64,000 nt of DNA from Natrarchaeobaculum sulfurireducens (GTDB lineage Archaea > Halobacteriota > Halobacteria > Halobacteriales > Natrialbaceae). Every line of letters starts with the position of its first letter. Within the stretch, counting starts at the first letter, position 1. Location: assembly GCF_003430825.1 (NCBI RefSeq), contig NZ_CP024047.1:682001-746000 (forward strand), read 5' to 3'. Below, one piece after another: positions 35,402-44,744 of this stretch. Made by a program: the position numbers and the translations under genes. The notes under the pieces were generated by a model. The model saw only the letters and a program-made list of their open reading frames with translations. It did no database searches and was not told the DNA's origin.

Positions 35402-35579
35402 ACCACCTCTCGTGACCGGTCGGAGAAAAAGATTGATAGCTCGCTTCGGAGTGACGGATCGTTTCGACGAAATTCGGCTGGAAACGGTCGAGGGGCCGTC
35501 ACCGACGCTACCGCGACCGGCTGGCTCGAAAGGATCGCAGCAGACAGATTTGAGGGATCCGAGCCCGTACCTCCCCAGG

Positions 35580-36659
35580 ATGACGAACACGCGCGAACTC
35601 GACGGCTCGAGCGCGGGCGGGCAGTTCCTCCGAACGGCACTCGCTCTGTCGGTGCTCGAGGGCGACTCGATCCGGATCGAGCACGTCCGCGGCGACCGGC
35701 CGACGCCCGGCCTCCGTCACCAGCACCTGGCGGTACTCGAGACGATGGCCGAGCTGACCGATGCCGAAGTGTCGGGGGCCGAGGTCGGTGCCGAGACGGT
35801 CGAGTTCGCACCCGGCCGGGCGGCCGACGGAGCGGCTGACCGACCGATCGTCGCCGGCGGGACGTACGAGGTGTCGATTGGCACCGCAGGGAGCATCACG
35901 CTGCTGTTCGACGCCATCTTGGCGCTCGCGACCGTCCTCGAGTCGCCGCTGTCGATTACGGCCTCCGGCGGGACCGATGTGAAGTGGTCCCCACCGATCG
36001 ACTACGTTACCGCGGTGAAGCTCCCGCTGCTCCGTCGACTCGGGTTCACTGTGGCCTGTGAGGTCCACCAGCGAGGGTTCTACCCCGACGGCGGCGGACG
36101 GGCGACGCTCCACCTGGCCCCCTCCAAGATCGACGCGATCGACCTCACCGAACGCGGCTCACTCGAGGGCGTCCGCTGTTACTCGACGGAAGCAACCGAC
36201 CTCGCAGATCGAGACGTCGCCCATCGCCAGGCCGAAGGTGCACTCGAGCGACTCGACGAGACACTCGAGTCGACCACCTGCGAACGCCGGGAGACGACCG
36301 CAACGAGTGCCTGCCCCGGCTCGGCGGTTGTCCTCCGACTCGAGCATGGAACCGGCGTCGCCGGATTTACCGCGCTCGGCGAACGTGGAACGCCGGCCGA
36401 ACGCGTCGGCGAAGCCGCCGCGAACGCCGCAAACCGCTTTTTCGAGGGCGACGCCCCCGTCGATCGACACCTGGGTGATCAGTTGCTCGTCGTTCTCGCG
36501 CTCGCGGGTGGACGGCTTCGAGTGCCCAGCGTGACCGACCACGTCGCGGCCAGTTGCGACTTACTCGAGTCGTTCGACGTCCCGGTCGACCGCGTTTCCG
36601 ACGGCGACAGTGCGCTTCTCGCGGTCGACCCGAGGGACGCGCTTGCCGGTGGATCGTGA
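35580..36659 (+). CDS. rtcA: RNA 3'-terminal phosphate cyclase
   Basis: A 359-residue RtcA that converts RNA 3'-phosphates to 2',3'-cyclic phosphates with ATP. The N-terminal ELDGSSAGGQFLRTALALS and VRGDRPTPGLRHQHLA are family hallmarks. The adenylated His is expected in the C-terminal motif RHLGDQLLVVLALAG. The ATG at 35580 begins MTNTRELDG. It is divergent from the geranylgeranyl reductase gene. Confidence 0.95.
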   Translation: MTNTRELDGSSAGGQFLRTALALSVLEGDSIRIEHVRGDRPTPGLRHQHLAVLETMAELTDAEVSGAEVGAETVEFAPGRAADGAADRPIVAGGTYEVSIGTAGSITLLFDAILALATVLESPLSITASGGTDVKWSPPIDYVTAVKLPLLRRLGFTVACEVHQRGFYPDGGGRATLHLAPSKIDAIDLTERGSLEGVRCYSTEATDLADRDVAHRQAEGALERLDETLESTTCERRETTATSACPGSAVVLRLEHGTGVAGFTALGERGTPAERVGEAAANAANRFFEGDAPVDRHLGDQLLVVLALAGGRLRVPSVTDHVAASCDLLESFDVPVDRVSDGDSALLAVDPRDALAGGS

Positions 36660-36758
36660 GAGGGACGGACGAACACTGCAGGACTTCGAGCCCACCCTAG
36701 CGGTGAAGACGTGAAACCGGCGATACAACTTTGAGGAAACGGCTGTGTTGATACACCA

Positions 36759-36806
36759 ATGAACATGTGCAAGCCGATCTCTGGGAGCGCGGAGGGCGAG
36801 CTGTGA
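36759..36806 (+). CDS. Possible leader mini-ORF overlapping the kinase start
   Basis: A 15-codon frame encoding MNMCKPISGSAEGEL. Its TGA overlaps the GTG start of the sugar kinase as GTGA, and the kinase's GGAGG ribosome-binding site (36791-36795) lies inside it. Translating ribosomes would therefore run across the kinase start site. The upstream TATA candidate (CTTTGAG) is weak, so expression is uncertain. Confidence 0.3.
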   Translation: MNMCKPISGSAEGEL

Positions 36807-37756
36807 GCGATATCGTCACGTTCGGAGAAACGATGCTTCGACTGTCCCCACCCGACGGCAACCGCCTCGAGCGAGCAACGGAGTTCGAGGTCCACGTCGG
36901 CGGTGCAGAGAGCAACGTCGCGGTCGCAGCCCACCGACTTGGTTCAGACGTGACGTGGCTCTCGAAGGTTCCCCGAACGCCCCTCGGACGACGCGTCGTC
37001 GAGGAACTCCGGGGTTACGGCCTCGAGACGAACGTCGTCTGGACTCAGGAGGGCAGACAGGCGACGTACTATCTCGAGCGAGCCGGAACGCCCCGCGGAG
37101 CGACCGTCATCTACGACCGGAGCAACTCGGCGTTTACGACGACGACTGCCCAGGAACTCGAGTTCGCTTCGATCCGCGATGCGGGGCTCTTTTTCACGAC
37201 GGGGATCACGCCCGCGCTCTCGTCGACGCTTCGTGAGACGACGACAAAGCTGCTCAAAGCCGCCAAACAAGCGGGGACGACCACCGCATTCGACTTCAAC
37301 TACCGGTCCAAACTGTGGCCGCCGACGGCGGCGAAAGAGACGCTTTCGTCTCTGTTCCCGGGAATCGATATCCTCGTAATCGCCGCCCGGGACGCCCGAA
37401 ACGTCCTCGAACTCGAGGGCGATCCCCGACAGCTCGCACACAAACTCGGTAGCCAGTACAATTTCGAGACCGTCGTCGTCACACGCGGTTCAGAGGGCGC
37501 CGTCGGCTGGCACGACACCGTCGTCCACGAACAACCTGCCTTCGAGACCGACACGGTCTCCGAAATCGGAACCGGCGACGCCTTCACCGGCGCGTTCCTC
37601 TCTCGCCGACTCGCCGGTGCAGACGTCCCGACGGCGCTCGAGTACGGCGCGGCGACCGCAGCCCTGAAACGGACGATCCCCGGCGATATCGCGCTCGTCA
37701 CGAAGTCCGAAGTCGACCGAATCGTCGAATCGGCTGCCGACGACGTCTCACGTTGA
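36803..37756 (+). CDS. kdgK: 2-keto-3-deoxygluconate kinase-type PfkB sugar kinase
   Basis: A 317-residue ribokinase-family kinase. I choose the GTG at 36803 because a perfect GGAGG lies 7 nt upstream and the resulting N-terminus (SDIVTFGETMLRLSPP) is that of haloarchaeal KDG kinases. PfkB signatures are VHVGGAESNVAVAAHRLG near residue 35 and the catalytic ETDTVSEIGTGDAFTGAF near the C-terminus, with the GTGD Asp. It makes KDPG for the semi-phosphorylative Entner-Doudoroff pathway; specificity is inferred. Confidence 0.85.
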   Translation: MSDIVTFGETMLRLSPPDGNRLERATEFEVHVGGAESNVAVAAHRLGSDVTWLSKVPRTPLGRRVVEELRGYGLETNVVWTQEGRQATYYLERAGTPRGATVIYDRSNSAFTTTTAQELEFASIRDAGLFFTTGITPALSSTLRETTTKLLKAAKQAGTTTAFDFNYRSKLWPPTAAKETLSSLFPGIDILVIAARDARNVLELEGDPRQLAHKLGSQYNFETVVVTRGSEGAVGWHDTVVHEQPAFETDTVSEIGTGDAFTGAFLSRRLAGADVPTALEYGAATAALKRTIPGDIALVTKSEVDRIVESAADDVSR

Positions 37757-37824
37757 GACGGTCGAAATCGCGTTGCTCACGGGTCGTACCTCCCCGTTCG
37801 CTATCTCGAGGCCTCGTTCGTTCC

Positions 37825-39114
37825 TCACTCGGCCTCGCTCTCCTCCACGATCTCGAGCCCACGGTTGTTGACCGCCATGGGGTCGAGCCCGACCTCCTGG
37901 AGGAACTGCTTGTACTCGCGCTCGCACTGTTCGGCGTCTTTTTGCTTGTCGCTCGCACGGTCACAGAGCTGAAGGAGGGTCTCTGGGACGTCGTTCTGGT
38001 AGACGATCCAGTGGTTGATCAGATCCGAGAGACGGCGAATGGGGCTCGTGAAGTGGCCGTAGATCTCGAAGTTCAACGCGTGGTGGCCGCCAAACGGGTC
38101 GTTCATGTACGTCGCCCGTGGCATCACCTTCATCACGGCCCACTGGATCTTATCGAGCTGGCGACCGGGTGCGGACTCGAGCGTCGCGTTGACGGCTTTG
38201 CGGGGGTCGTCCCAGGTGTCGCCGGGGATCGAAACGCCGTCGAGTTCTTGAATCTCCTGGAGGGCGTTCGACCACTCGTCGGGGCTTGGCTGTGGGTGAA
38301 CGCGGTACATCGCCTCGACGCCGCGATTCCACATGAGTTCGTGCGTGACAGCCTTGTTCGCTTTCAGCATGCACTCTTCGATGATCGTGTGGGCACGGTC
38401 ACGGGCCGGGTTGAGCACGAGCGATCCGTCTTCCTTGCGGATCTCGTGCATCCGGTCGGCGACCTCGTGGACGAGTTTGTTCTCCTCGTGTAGCGGGGCG
38501 TCGGGATCTTCGATTCGTTTCTCGGCTTGGGCGTAGGTCAGCCGCTCGTCGGACTCGATGACGGACTTGTAGATGTCGATCTCGTCGTACGAAAGCGTCT
38601 CCTTATCGAGATGCATCTCGACGGTGTGGGCGAAGCGCTCTTCGTTCGGGACGAGCGAGCAGACCGACTCCGCGAGCACCGGCGGCAGCATGTGGATCGT
38701 ATAGCCCGGCAGGTACACCGTGTTACCGCGCTCGACGGCCTCGTCCCACATCGCTGAGTCGGGGTGGACGTAGTGGGTCACGTCGGCGATGTGCACCCAG
38801 AGGACGTACTCGTCGTCACGCTCTTCGATCGAGATGGCGTCATCGAAGTCCTGGGCGTCGATCGGGTCGGTCGTCCAGGTCGTCAGCTCTCGGAGATCCT
38901 CGCGGTCGTCGATCTCGGCATCGATATCTCCCTGGACGTCGTCCGTGAGTTCTCGGGCCTCCTCGAGGACCGCCTCGGGGAACGCATCGCGGATCTCGAA
39001 CTTCTCGAAGAGTTCCTCGCGTTTGTTCTCGAGGTGGCGTGCGACCTCCTCACTAATCTCGACGGGGCCCTGCCCTTCGGCCGTGCCGGCTTCGGCCTGT
39101 GCGTCGTCGCTCAT
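37825..39114 (-). CDS. rnr: RNB-domain exoribonuclease (RNase R-like, catalytic domain only)
   Basis: A 429-residue 3'-5' exoribonuclease. It has the RNB core DAQDFDDAISIE with four Asp, PGYTIHMLPPVLAES, EECMLKANKAVTHEL and HFTSPIRRLSDLINHW. It lacks the cold-shock and S1 domains of bacterial RNase R (about 800 residues), so it is a stand-alone catalytic domain as found in haloarchaea, which have no exosome. The ATG at 39114 begins MSDDAQAEAG; the longer upstream frame is antisense noise. Confidence 0.9.
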   Translation of the reverse strand: MSDDAQAEAGTAEGQGPVEISEEVARHLENKREELFEKFEIRDAFPEAVLEEARELTDDVQGDIDAEIDDREDLRELTTWTTDPIDAQDFDDAISIEERDDEYVLWVHIADVTHYVHPDSAMWDEAVERGNTVYLPGYTIHMLPPVLAESVCSLVPNEERFAHTVEMHLDKETLSYDEIDIYKSVIESDERLTYAQAEKRIEDPDAPLHEENKLVHEVADRMHEIRKEDGSLVLNPARDRAHTIIEECMLKANKAVTHELMWNRGVEAMYRVHPQPSPDEWSNALQEIQELDGVSIPGDTWDDPRKAVNATLESAPGRQLDKIQWAVMKVMPRATYMNDPFGGHHALNFEIYGHFTSPIRRLSDLINHWIVYQNDVPETLLQLCDRASDKQKDAEQCEREYKQFLQEVGLDPMAVNNRGLEIVEESEAE

Positions 39115-39196
39115 ACCACCGCCTACGAACGACCGAGTGAAAGTCGTGTCGGGACGACGGGCGGGTGCACTCGAGTGACGACCAGCCTCCAATAGG

Positions 39197-39490
39197 TCAG
39201 GACTCCTCTTCGAGCGTCCCGTAGCGACGTTCGACCTCGGTGAGATACGCCGCCAGAAACGCCTCCCTGTTGGCGGTCTCTGCCTCGAGATCGACGAGGA
39301 GTTCCTCGAGTTCGTTCCGCGGGAGGTGACAGAGTTCGCGATGACAGGCCTTACAACAGTGTTCGAACGTCTTGTCCTCGCGGTCCCATCGGTCGCCGTG
39401 CTTGTCGTATTCACGGGCTGCAGACCGAGTGACCTGCTCGCCACAGGCGAGACACGTCACCCTCTCACTCCGACGCCGGGAGGGCCACAT
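39197..39490 (-). CDS. Small zinc-finger protein (DUF7562-like)
   Basis: A 97-residue protein with VTCLACGEQVTR (CxxC) and EHCCKACHRELC (further Cys/His), followed by a helical acidic region (NELEELLVDLEAETANREAFL). A zinc site with nucleic-acid or protein binding is likely; function unknown. A strong minus-strand TATA-like GCTAAATAGT (39511-39520) is about 25 nt upstream. It precedes the RNB gene on the same strand by 82 nt and may be co-transcribed. Confidence 0.75.
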   Translation of the reverse strand: MWPSRRRSERVTCLACGEQVTRSAAREYDKHGDRWDREDKTFEHCCKACHRELCHLPRNELEELLVDLEAETANREAFLAAYLTEVERRYGTLEEES

Positions 39491-39510
39491 ACGCTTCCAG
39501 AGGCTATGAT

Positions 39511-39520
39511 ACTATTTAGC
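39511..39520 (-). promoter_or_regulatory. TATA-like element for the zinc-finger protein
   Basis: Reads GCTAAATAGT on the minus strand and is centred about 25 nt before the ATG at 39490, giving a leaderless mRNA. It may drive both the zinc-finger gene and the RNB exonuclease gene. Confidence 0.55.
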
Positions 39521-39582
39521 GATTAACACACGTATCGGCAGCCACAACTATCAGTGGGGTCGATCGGTCGACGGAACGGGCC

Positions 39583-39590
39583 TTTTATTT
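39583..39590 (+). promoter_or_regulatory. TATA-like element for the PUA protein
   Basis: TTTTATTT centred about 27 nt before the ATG at 39614. It decides that start, because the longer in-frame alternative would begin upstream of the promoter. Confidence 0.55.
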
Positions 39591-39613
39591 CTGGACCGGT
39601 CGTTTCCCCCGCT

Positions 39614-40093
39614 ATGCAGGTCAAATCTCGCCACCATCTGCGAAGCGATGCCGTCTCCGAACTCGAGGACGCACTCACCGACGGACTGGGTGTTGTGCCC
39701 GACGGCGACGCCTACGAGCGCGTCGAGTTCGAGGAAACCGACTGGGAGGTCGTCCTCATCGACGGCGAGCCCCAGGTCGCGTACTTTGACGACGAGCCGT
39801 TCCTGACGGTTCGCGGCGCAAACGCCTACGAGCCGGATAGGCGCGTAGTCACGGTCGACACCGGAGCGATCTCGTTCGTCAGCGACGGTGCCGACGTGAT
39901 GCGGCCAGGGATCACCGAGGCAACCGAGGACATCGAACCGGACGATCTGGTCGTCATCGCTGAGGAAACCCACGGCAAGATGCTTGCGATCGGTCGCGCT
40001 CGAGTCAACGGCGAAGAGATGGTCGGCGACGAGGGCAAGGTCGTCGACTCGCTACACCACGTCGGCGACGACCTCTACGAGTTCGCCGGGTAG
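39614..40093 (+). CDS. PUA domain RNA-binding protein
   Basis: A 159-residue protein. Residues 1-75 are an arcTGT-C2-like small domain (LIDGEPQVAYFDDEPFLTVRG) and residues about 80-150 are a PUA domain (RRVVTVDTGAISFVSDGADVMRPGI, EETHGKMLAIGRA). This layout matches archaeal stand-alone PUA proteins related to the C-terminus of archaeosine tRNA-guanine transglycosylase. It probably binds tRNA or rRNA. Confidence 0.85.
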   Translation: MQVKSRHHLRSDAVSELEDALTDGLGVVPDGDAYERVEFEETDWEVVLIDGEPQVAYFDDEPFLTVRGANAYEPDRRVVTVDTGAISFVSDGADVMRPGITEATEDIEPDDLVVIAEETHGKMLAIGRARVNGEEMVGDEGKVVDSLHHVGDDLYEFAG

Positions 40094-40318
40094 ACCGAGT
40101 TCGCCAGCCGACTCGAGGGGCTTCGGGACTCGAGTGTTCCAGCACCTCATCACGAGGTAAGCGCCACCGTGTTGAACGGGTGCCAAAAGGGACAGTTCTG
40201 GACGAAGGACACGTTGCGGCGATGGACGGGGTCTTACACACCGAGAGACGATCGTCCGGCGCGCCACACCAGCTTCGTAACAGACTGGTAGAACTACTAC
40301 CGAGGCCGATAATTCAGG

Positions 40319-41089
40319 TTACTCGGGCTCGTCGGCGTCTTCCAGCGAGTCTTCCTCGTACGCCTCCTCGTACAGCGCCAGCGTATCCGCATACCCCTCG
40401 AGCGCGAGATCGTACGTCCGTCGGAGGTCGGCGATCGGCGTCTCGGTAGCATCGATTCGCAGGTCGTTGTACGGCGGGTCGACGGCGAACTCCTCGGTGG
40501 TTGTGACGACGAGCGCCGCACTCTGGACCGGCAGATGCTCGCGTTTGTCCCCACCCTCGAGGTGGCCCGCCGCGAGTGCGTCGATCAGCCGTTTGGCCAG
40601 CGGCTCGGTCTCGGCTGCCTCGGAGACGCTTCGGGGTCCCGTCCACGGGTCGCCCGTCTCGTGGACTGCACACTCGGCGTACGTGTCGGCAGTCGCCTCG
40701 AGTACCGATTCACTAACCAGTAGGTTCCCGGCAACGGTGAAGTGATCGTGCTCGTGGTGGCCGAACCAGTCGCCACAGTCCTCCCCGGAGAACACGAACG
40801 CACCGTCGGCGTCGACGCCGTGGAGTTGGCGCTGTGATGCACCATCGTCGGCGTTGAGCAACGCCTCGAGGGCGTCTTCGACGCCGAGTCCGTCGTCGAC
40901 GTAGCGAATGCCGTCCCGTCCGAGATCGACGTTGACGAGACTCTGGGTCGCGACCGCCCCGTTCTCGCTGACGAACGGACAGAGCGTCCCGACACCGGGA
41001 ATTCGGGTCGTCACCGCGACGCCGAAGCGCCGGTGGCTCTCCCCGTCGTCGTTCTCGTAGTGCTCACGAACGCAGATGCTGAACGTCAT
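40319..41089 (-). CDS. DUF1028 family protein (Ntn-hydrolase-like)
   Basis: A 256-residue protein starting MTFSICVREHYENDDG, followed by RRFGVAVTTRIPGVGTLCPFV and ATQSLVNVDLGRDGI, the characteristic DUF1028 start. The family has an Ntn-hydrolase fold with an N-terminal nucleophile after removal of Met, here Thr2. Substrate unknown. The acidic C-terminal part is haloarchaeal. It is divergent from sepF. Confidence 0.85.
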   Translation of the reverse strand: MTFSICVREHYENDDGESHRRFGVAVTTRIPGVGTLCPFVSENGAVATQSLVNVDLGRDGIRYVDDGLGVEDALEALLNADDGASQRQLHGVDADGAFVFSGEDCGDWFGHHEHDHFTVAGNLLVSESVLEATADTYAECAVHETGDPWTGPRSVSEAAETEPLAKRLIDALAAGHLEGGDKREHLPVQSAALVVTTTEEFAVDPPYNDLRIDATETPIADLRRTYDLALEGYADTLALYEEAYEEDSLEDADEPE

Positions 41090-41312
41090 CACTCGAGGGT
41101 ACGAACACCGAAACGAAAAACGTCAGGGCGGCATCGAACCGTGGCGGTGCGTCGACGCCCGAGCGAGACGCGAGCGCGTCGTGTCCCGGAGCTGACTCGA
41201 TCGGCGACCGTCCTCGAGCGGAGCGTTCGACTGTCCTCGAGCGGACAGAGGGGGTCTCGAACGGACCCAGGCCGCTAGCTGTACGGAGAACTGGATTTGT
41301 GTCTGACGTAAG

Positions 41313-41320
41313 AACTATAC
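41313..41320 (+). promoter_or_regulatory. TATA-like element for sepF
   Basis: AACTATAC centred about 28 nt upstream of the sepF ATG at 41345, consistent with a leaderless mRNA. Confidence 0.55.
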
Positions 41321-41344
41321 TGGCCGCGACAGTCGGTACGCCCG

Positions 41345-41707
41345 ATGGGACTCATGAGCAGAATTATCGGCGGGACCCAGTCCCGGTCCGCCGAGGATTA
41401 CGTCGAACTGGATATCAACGACGTCTCGACCGGGACGGCCCAGGCGGCGATGCAGGTACACATCGCCGAAGTCAACGGGCAGGCAGATGCGATCGACATC
41501 AAGGAAGCCGTCTACGACGGTGACATCGTCATCGCTGACATCACACGCCTGCGAACCGAAGACAAGACTGTCGAACACATCGTCGACGAACTCCGCCAGG
41601 TCGCCCAGGAGGTCGACGGCGACATCGTCCGGAAAGGCGACGACCAGATGATCATCACACCGACTGGCGTCCGCATCAGCCGCGAAAAGCTCGGCCAGTC
41701 GTTCTGA
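41345..41707 (+). CDS. sepF: Archaeal SepF cell-division membrane anchor
   Basis: A 120-residue protein. The N-terminus MGLMSRIIGGTQSR is an amphipathic membrane-targeting helix, then YVELDINDV and the SepF core with ADAIDIKEAVYDGDIVIADI and GDDQMIITPTGVRISREKLG. In haloarchaea SepF anchors FtsZ to the membrane and is needed for division. ftsZ is not in the window. Confidence 0.93.
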   Translation: MGLMSRIIGGTQSRSAEDYVELDINDVSTGTAQAAMQVHIAEVNGQADAIDIKEAVYDGDIVIADITRLRTEDKTVEHIVDELRQVAQEVDGDIVRKGDDQMIITPTGVRISREKLGQSF

Positions 41708-41748
41708 ACGCCCGGTCGGCGTCGAATCCGATCGAAGTCGGTTCGACG

Positions 41749-42528
41749 TCAGCCGCCGGACTCGAGGTGCTCGAGGAGCCGCTCGCGTCCGCGGACCGCC
41801 CGGTTTCGGCGTTCTTCGTGGGAGATTTCTTCTACTCCGACCGGTATCTCTCGATCGTGGCTCGCGTAATAGCCCTCGGGTGCGACCCAGTCGTTGTAGA
41901 ACTCCGGGACGGTCTCACCGATCATGGTTAGCGCGACGCGCGCGCCGTCGCCCGCGGCGACCAGGGCCTGATGGTGGGTGCTGCGCACGCGGCCCGCGGC
42001 GTAGACGCCGTCGACGTCGGTTCGACCGTCCGCATCAGCGAGAACGATGTCGACGGGCCCCGGCTCCTCCGGTTCCGTCGAGACGTCTAGGTCCTGTAGG
42101 TAGTCGCTGTCTGCCCACGAGGTGGCGATCACGGCGTCAGCGACTACCGACGTACCGTCGACGACGAGTTCGAACGTGTCATCGCTTTGGCGCGCAGTTT
42201 CGACGGTTCCCTCCCTGAGCGTACAGCCCGCCTCGCGGGCATGGTCCCGTATGAAAGCAAGCAGCGTTCGTGGCTCGATGCCCGCCGGGAAGCCGAGGTA
42301 GTTCTCGACGTAGGCGCACTTGGTGAGCGTCGAGCGACCGTTCGAGAGGACGACCGTCTCGAGGTCCGCTCGAGCACAGAAGACGCCAGCCGCACAGCCA
42401 GCGGGACCCGCGCCAACGACGGCGACGTCGTAGGAGTCGAGTCGCGTCGGTTCAGTTTGTGTCGGTTCAGTTTGTGTCAATTCAGTTCGCATCGATTCCG
42501 ATTTCGTGGTGGTGTTTGCGCTCGTCAT
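41749..42528 (-). CDS. Minimal FAD-binding oxidoreductase lacking an NAD(P)H domain
   Basis: A 259-residue protein from the ATG at 42528 (later and earlier ATGs in frame are possible). The FAD motif YDVAVVGAGPAGCAAGVFCA and the second FAD contact TDVDGVYAAGRVRSTHHQ are those of thioredoxin-reductase-like proteins. The NAD(P)H-binding domain that should lie between them is absent, and there is no CxxC pair. It may bind FAD but take electrons from a protein donor. It follows the ABC ATPase gene on the same strand and may be the last gene of that operon. Confidence 0.72.
   Translation of the reverse strand: MTSANTTTKSESMRTELTQTEPTQTEPTRLDSYDVAVVGAGPAGCAAGVFCARADLETVVLSNGRSTLTKCAYVENYLGFPAGIEPRTLLAFIRDHAREAGCTLREGTVETARQSDDTFELVVDGTSVVADAVIATSWADSDYLQDLDVSTEPEEPGPVDIVLADADGRTDVDGVYAAGRVRSTHHQALVAAGDGARVALTMIGETVPEFYNDWVAPEGYYASHDREIPVGVEEISHEERRNRAVRGRERLLEHLESGG
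42448..42477 (-). repeat. 15-bp tandem duplication in the FAD protein N-terminus
   Basis: The 15-bp unit cggttcagtttgtgt occurs twice in direct succession, with a diverged third copy after it. It encodes repeated TQTEP near the N-terminus, before the FAD motif, in a region that is probably disordered. Confidence 0.7.
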
Positions 42529-42570
42529 GAGATGGTGCGTACAGGAATTGCTGGTCTGGGACCGAGTCAT

Positions 42571-44742
42571 CTATCGGCGGCCGCCGTCGGGTTTCGCCCG
42601 CTTTGACTCCGCGTCGGCGACGTCTCCGCCCCCGAGTCGGTTGGCGACGTCGCCGGCGAAGTGACACTTCGACCGCACCGGCCCAACCGCCTCGAGCGGC
42701 GGTTCCTCGGTTCGACAGTCGGCTTCAGCTAGCGGACAGCGGGTGTGAAAGACACAGCCCGCGGGCGGATCGACCGAACTCGCCACGTCACCTTCGAGCG
42801 GGACGCCGCCGTCGCGGGCCGGGTCGATCGATGGGATGGCCTCGAGCAGCGCCTTCGTGTACGGGTGCGTCGGCTCGGTGAACACCCGGGCTGCGGGACC
42901 GACCTCCAGTAGCGTACCGAGATACAACACCGCGACGCGGTCTGCGACGTGGGCGACCACGTCGAGATCGTGGGAGATGAGCAGGTACGTCAACTCGAGG
43001 TCGGCTTGCAGATCGAGCAGAAGGTTGAGGATGCGGGCTTTCACCGAGGCGTCGAGCGCCGACACGGGTTCGTCGAGCACTACCAGGCGCGGCTCCAGCA
43101 CGATCGCGCGGGCGATCGCCGCCCGTTGGATCTGCCCGCCGGAGAGTTCATGCGGGTAGTTCGTCGCATGGCGCTCCGAGAGACCCACCCGGTCGAGCAG
43201 TTCGGCGATGCGGTCGGCACACCGGTCGCGGCCCCATCCCTGCTGGCGAAGCGGTTCGGCGATCGACCGCTCGATCGTCCGGCGCGGGTTAAAACTCGAG
43301 CGTGGGTTCTGGAAGACGACGCCGACGTCTGCGAGCAACTCCGTCGCCCGGTCCTCGAGGGAGCCGACCGGCTGGCCGTCGAATCGGATCGTTCCGGCAG
43401 ACGATGTCTCGAGGCCGGTCACGAGGCTCGCAAGCGTGGATTTCCCGCATCCGCTCTCGCCGACGAGCCCCAGCGTCTCGCCTGATCGAATCTCGAGGTC
43501 GACGTCGCCGACCGCCTCGAGCGTGGCGGGTTCGCCGAGCAGCCGATCGAGAAGCCCGTCATCGAGCGAGTAGCGTTTCGAGACGCCCTCGAGTCGGACG
43601 ACCGGTTCCTTCGAGTGGCTGTTGGCGGTGCCTGCGGACGGGTCCGGCGACGATGGCGGTTGGTCCGGGCCGTCGACCCCGGCTGGACTGGAGTGACTCG
43701 GGCCGCTACAGTGGGTACCCTCGAGCGCGATCGGTTCGCCGCAGGCGACAGTCCCTTCGCGGTCCTCGAGGTCGAGGACGGGAATCCCGCCGGCTCGACA
43801 GCCGTCGGTCGCGTGGACACAACGTGGGGCGAACGGACAGCCGGGTGGTTTCGCCGAGAGGTCAGGCGGCCGACCGTCGATCGCTGGCAGCCGGCTTTTC
43901 GGGGCCACACGCTGGGTCAGACACGCGAGTAACGCCCGCGTGTACGGGTGGCGGGGCTCCTCGAGGATGCGTTCGGTTGGCCCGGTTTCCATTACTTCTC
44001 CGGCGTACATCACGGCGACACGATCACAGACGTCGGCGACGACGCCAAGATCGTGGGTGATGAGGACCGTCGCGAGGTCGCGCTCGTCGGTGAGCGTTCG
44101 GAGCATCTCAAGCAGTTGCGCCTGGGTCGTCGTATCGAGCGCGGTCGTCGGTTCGTCGGCGATCAACAGGTCAGGGCTCGAAGCGAGCGCGATGGCGAGC
44201 ATCGCCCGCTGGCGCATGCCCCCGGAGAGTTCGTGGGGGTAGGCGTCGGCGCGGTCGCCCGGCGAGGCGATGCCGACCTGTTCCATGAGGTCGATGGCCT
44301 GGACTCGAGCGTTGCACCACTTCTCGCGGCGGCTGAACGGTGGCACGTGGAGGTAGTCGAGCAGCGTCTGAGAGTCGGGGCTGCGGTGAACTCTGACCGA
44401 CTCTGCGATCTGTTCGCCGACGTCGAAGACGGGATTCAGCGTTTCGGTCGGATCCTGAAACGCCATCGAAACCGTTTCCCCACGGAGTCTGCGAAGCGTT
44501 CGGTCGCTCGCTTTGGTGATGTCGACCCCGTCGACGACGATCGATCCCCGGACGATTTCTGCGGGCTCGTGGAGGCCGAGGATCGATCTAGCGGTGACGG
44601 ACTTACCGCTGCCGCTTTCGCCAACGATACCGACGACTTCGCCCGCGTCGACAGCGAACGAGACGCCGTCGACCGCACGAACGGTCCCGTCGCTCGTTTC
44701 GAACTGTGTGTGAAGGTTCTCGACGGTGAGTACGGTGGACAT
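42571..44742 (-). CDS. Dipeptide/nickel-type ABC transporter, fused DppD-DppF ATPases
   Basis: A 723-residue fusion of the two ATPases usually encoded separately. The first half has Walker [13 protein letters not shown], signature LSGGMRQRA and an oligopeptide-type C-terminal extension with CPFAPRC. The second half has [21 protein letters not shown] and [14 protein letters not shown]. The Cys clusters are those of the DppD/OppD family extension. It energises import by the DppB/DppC-like permeases encoded just upstream (2-nt gap to dppC). A Pro/Ser-rich linker (about 350-375) joins the halves. Confidence 0.93.
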   Translation of the reverse strand: MSTVLTVENLHTQFETSDGTVRAVDGVSFAVDAGEVVGIVGESGSGKSVTARSILGLHEPAEIVRGSIVVDGVDITKASDRTLRRLRGETVSMAFQDPTETLNPVFDVGEQIAESVRVHRSPDSQTLLDYLHVPPFSRREKWCNARVQAIDLMEQVGIASPGDRADAYPHELSGGMRQRAMLAIALASSPDLLIADEPTTALDTTTQAQLLEMLRTLTDERDLATVLITHDLGVVADVCDRVAVMYAGEVMETGPTERILEEPRHPYTRALLACLTQRVAPKSRLPAIDGRPPDLSAKPPGCPFAPRCVHATDGCRAGGIPVLDLEDREGTVACGEPIALEGTHCSGPSHSSPAGVDGPDQPPSSPDPSAGTANSHSKEPVVRLEGVSKRYSLDDGLLDRLLGEPATLEAVGDVDLEIRSGETLGLVGESGCGKSTLASLVTGLETSSAGTIRFDGQPVGSLEDRATELLADVGVVFQNPRSSFNPRRTIERSIAEPLRQQGWGRDRCADRIAELLDRVGLSERHATNYPHELSGGQIQRAAIARAIVLEPRLVVLDEPVSALDASVKARILNLLLDLQADLELTYLLISHDLDVVAHVADRVAVLYLGTLLEVGPAARVFTEPTHPYTKALLEAIPSIDPARDGGVPLEGDVASSVDPPAGCVFHTRCPLAEADCRTEEPPLEAVGPVRSKCHFAGDVANRLGGGDVADAESKRAKPDGGRR

Positions 44743-44744
44743 GG

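Noticed and set aside
40094-40318. The convergent gap after the PUA gene checked for tRNA or a small gene
   Set aside because: No cloverleaf-like pairing, no T-rich tract and no plausible frame were found. It is probably just a transcript end region.
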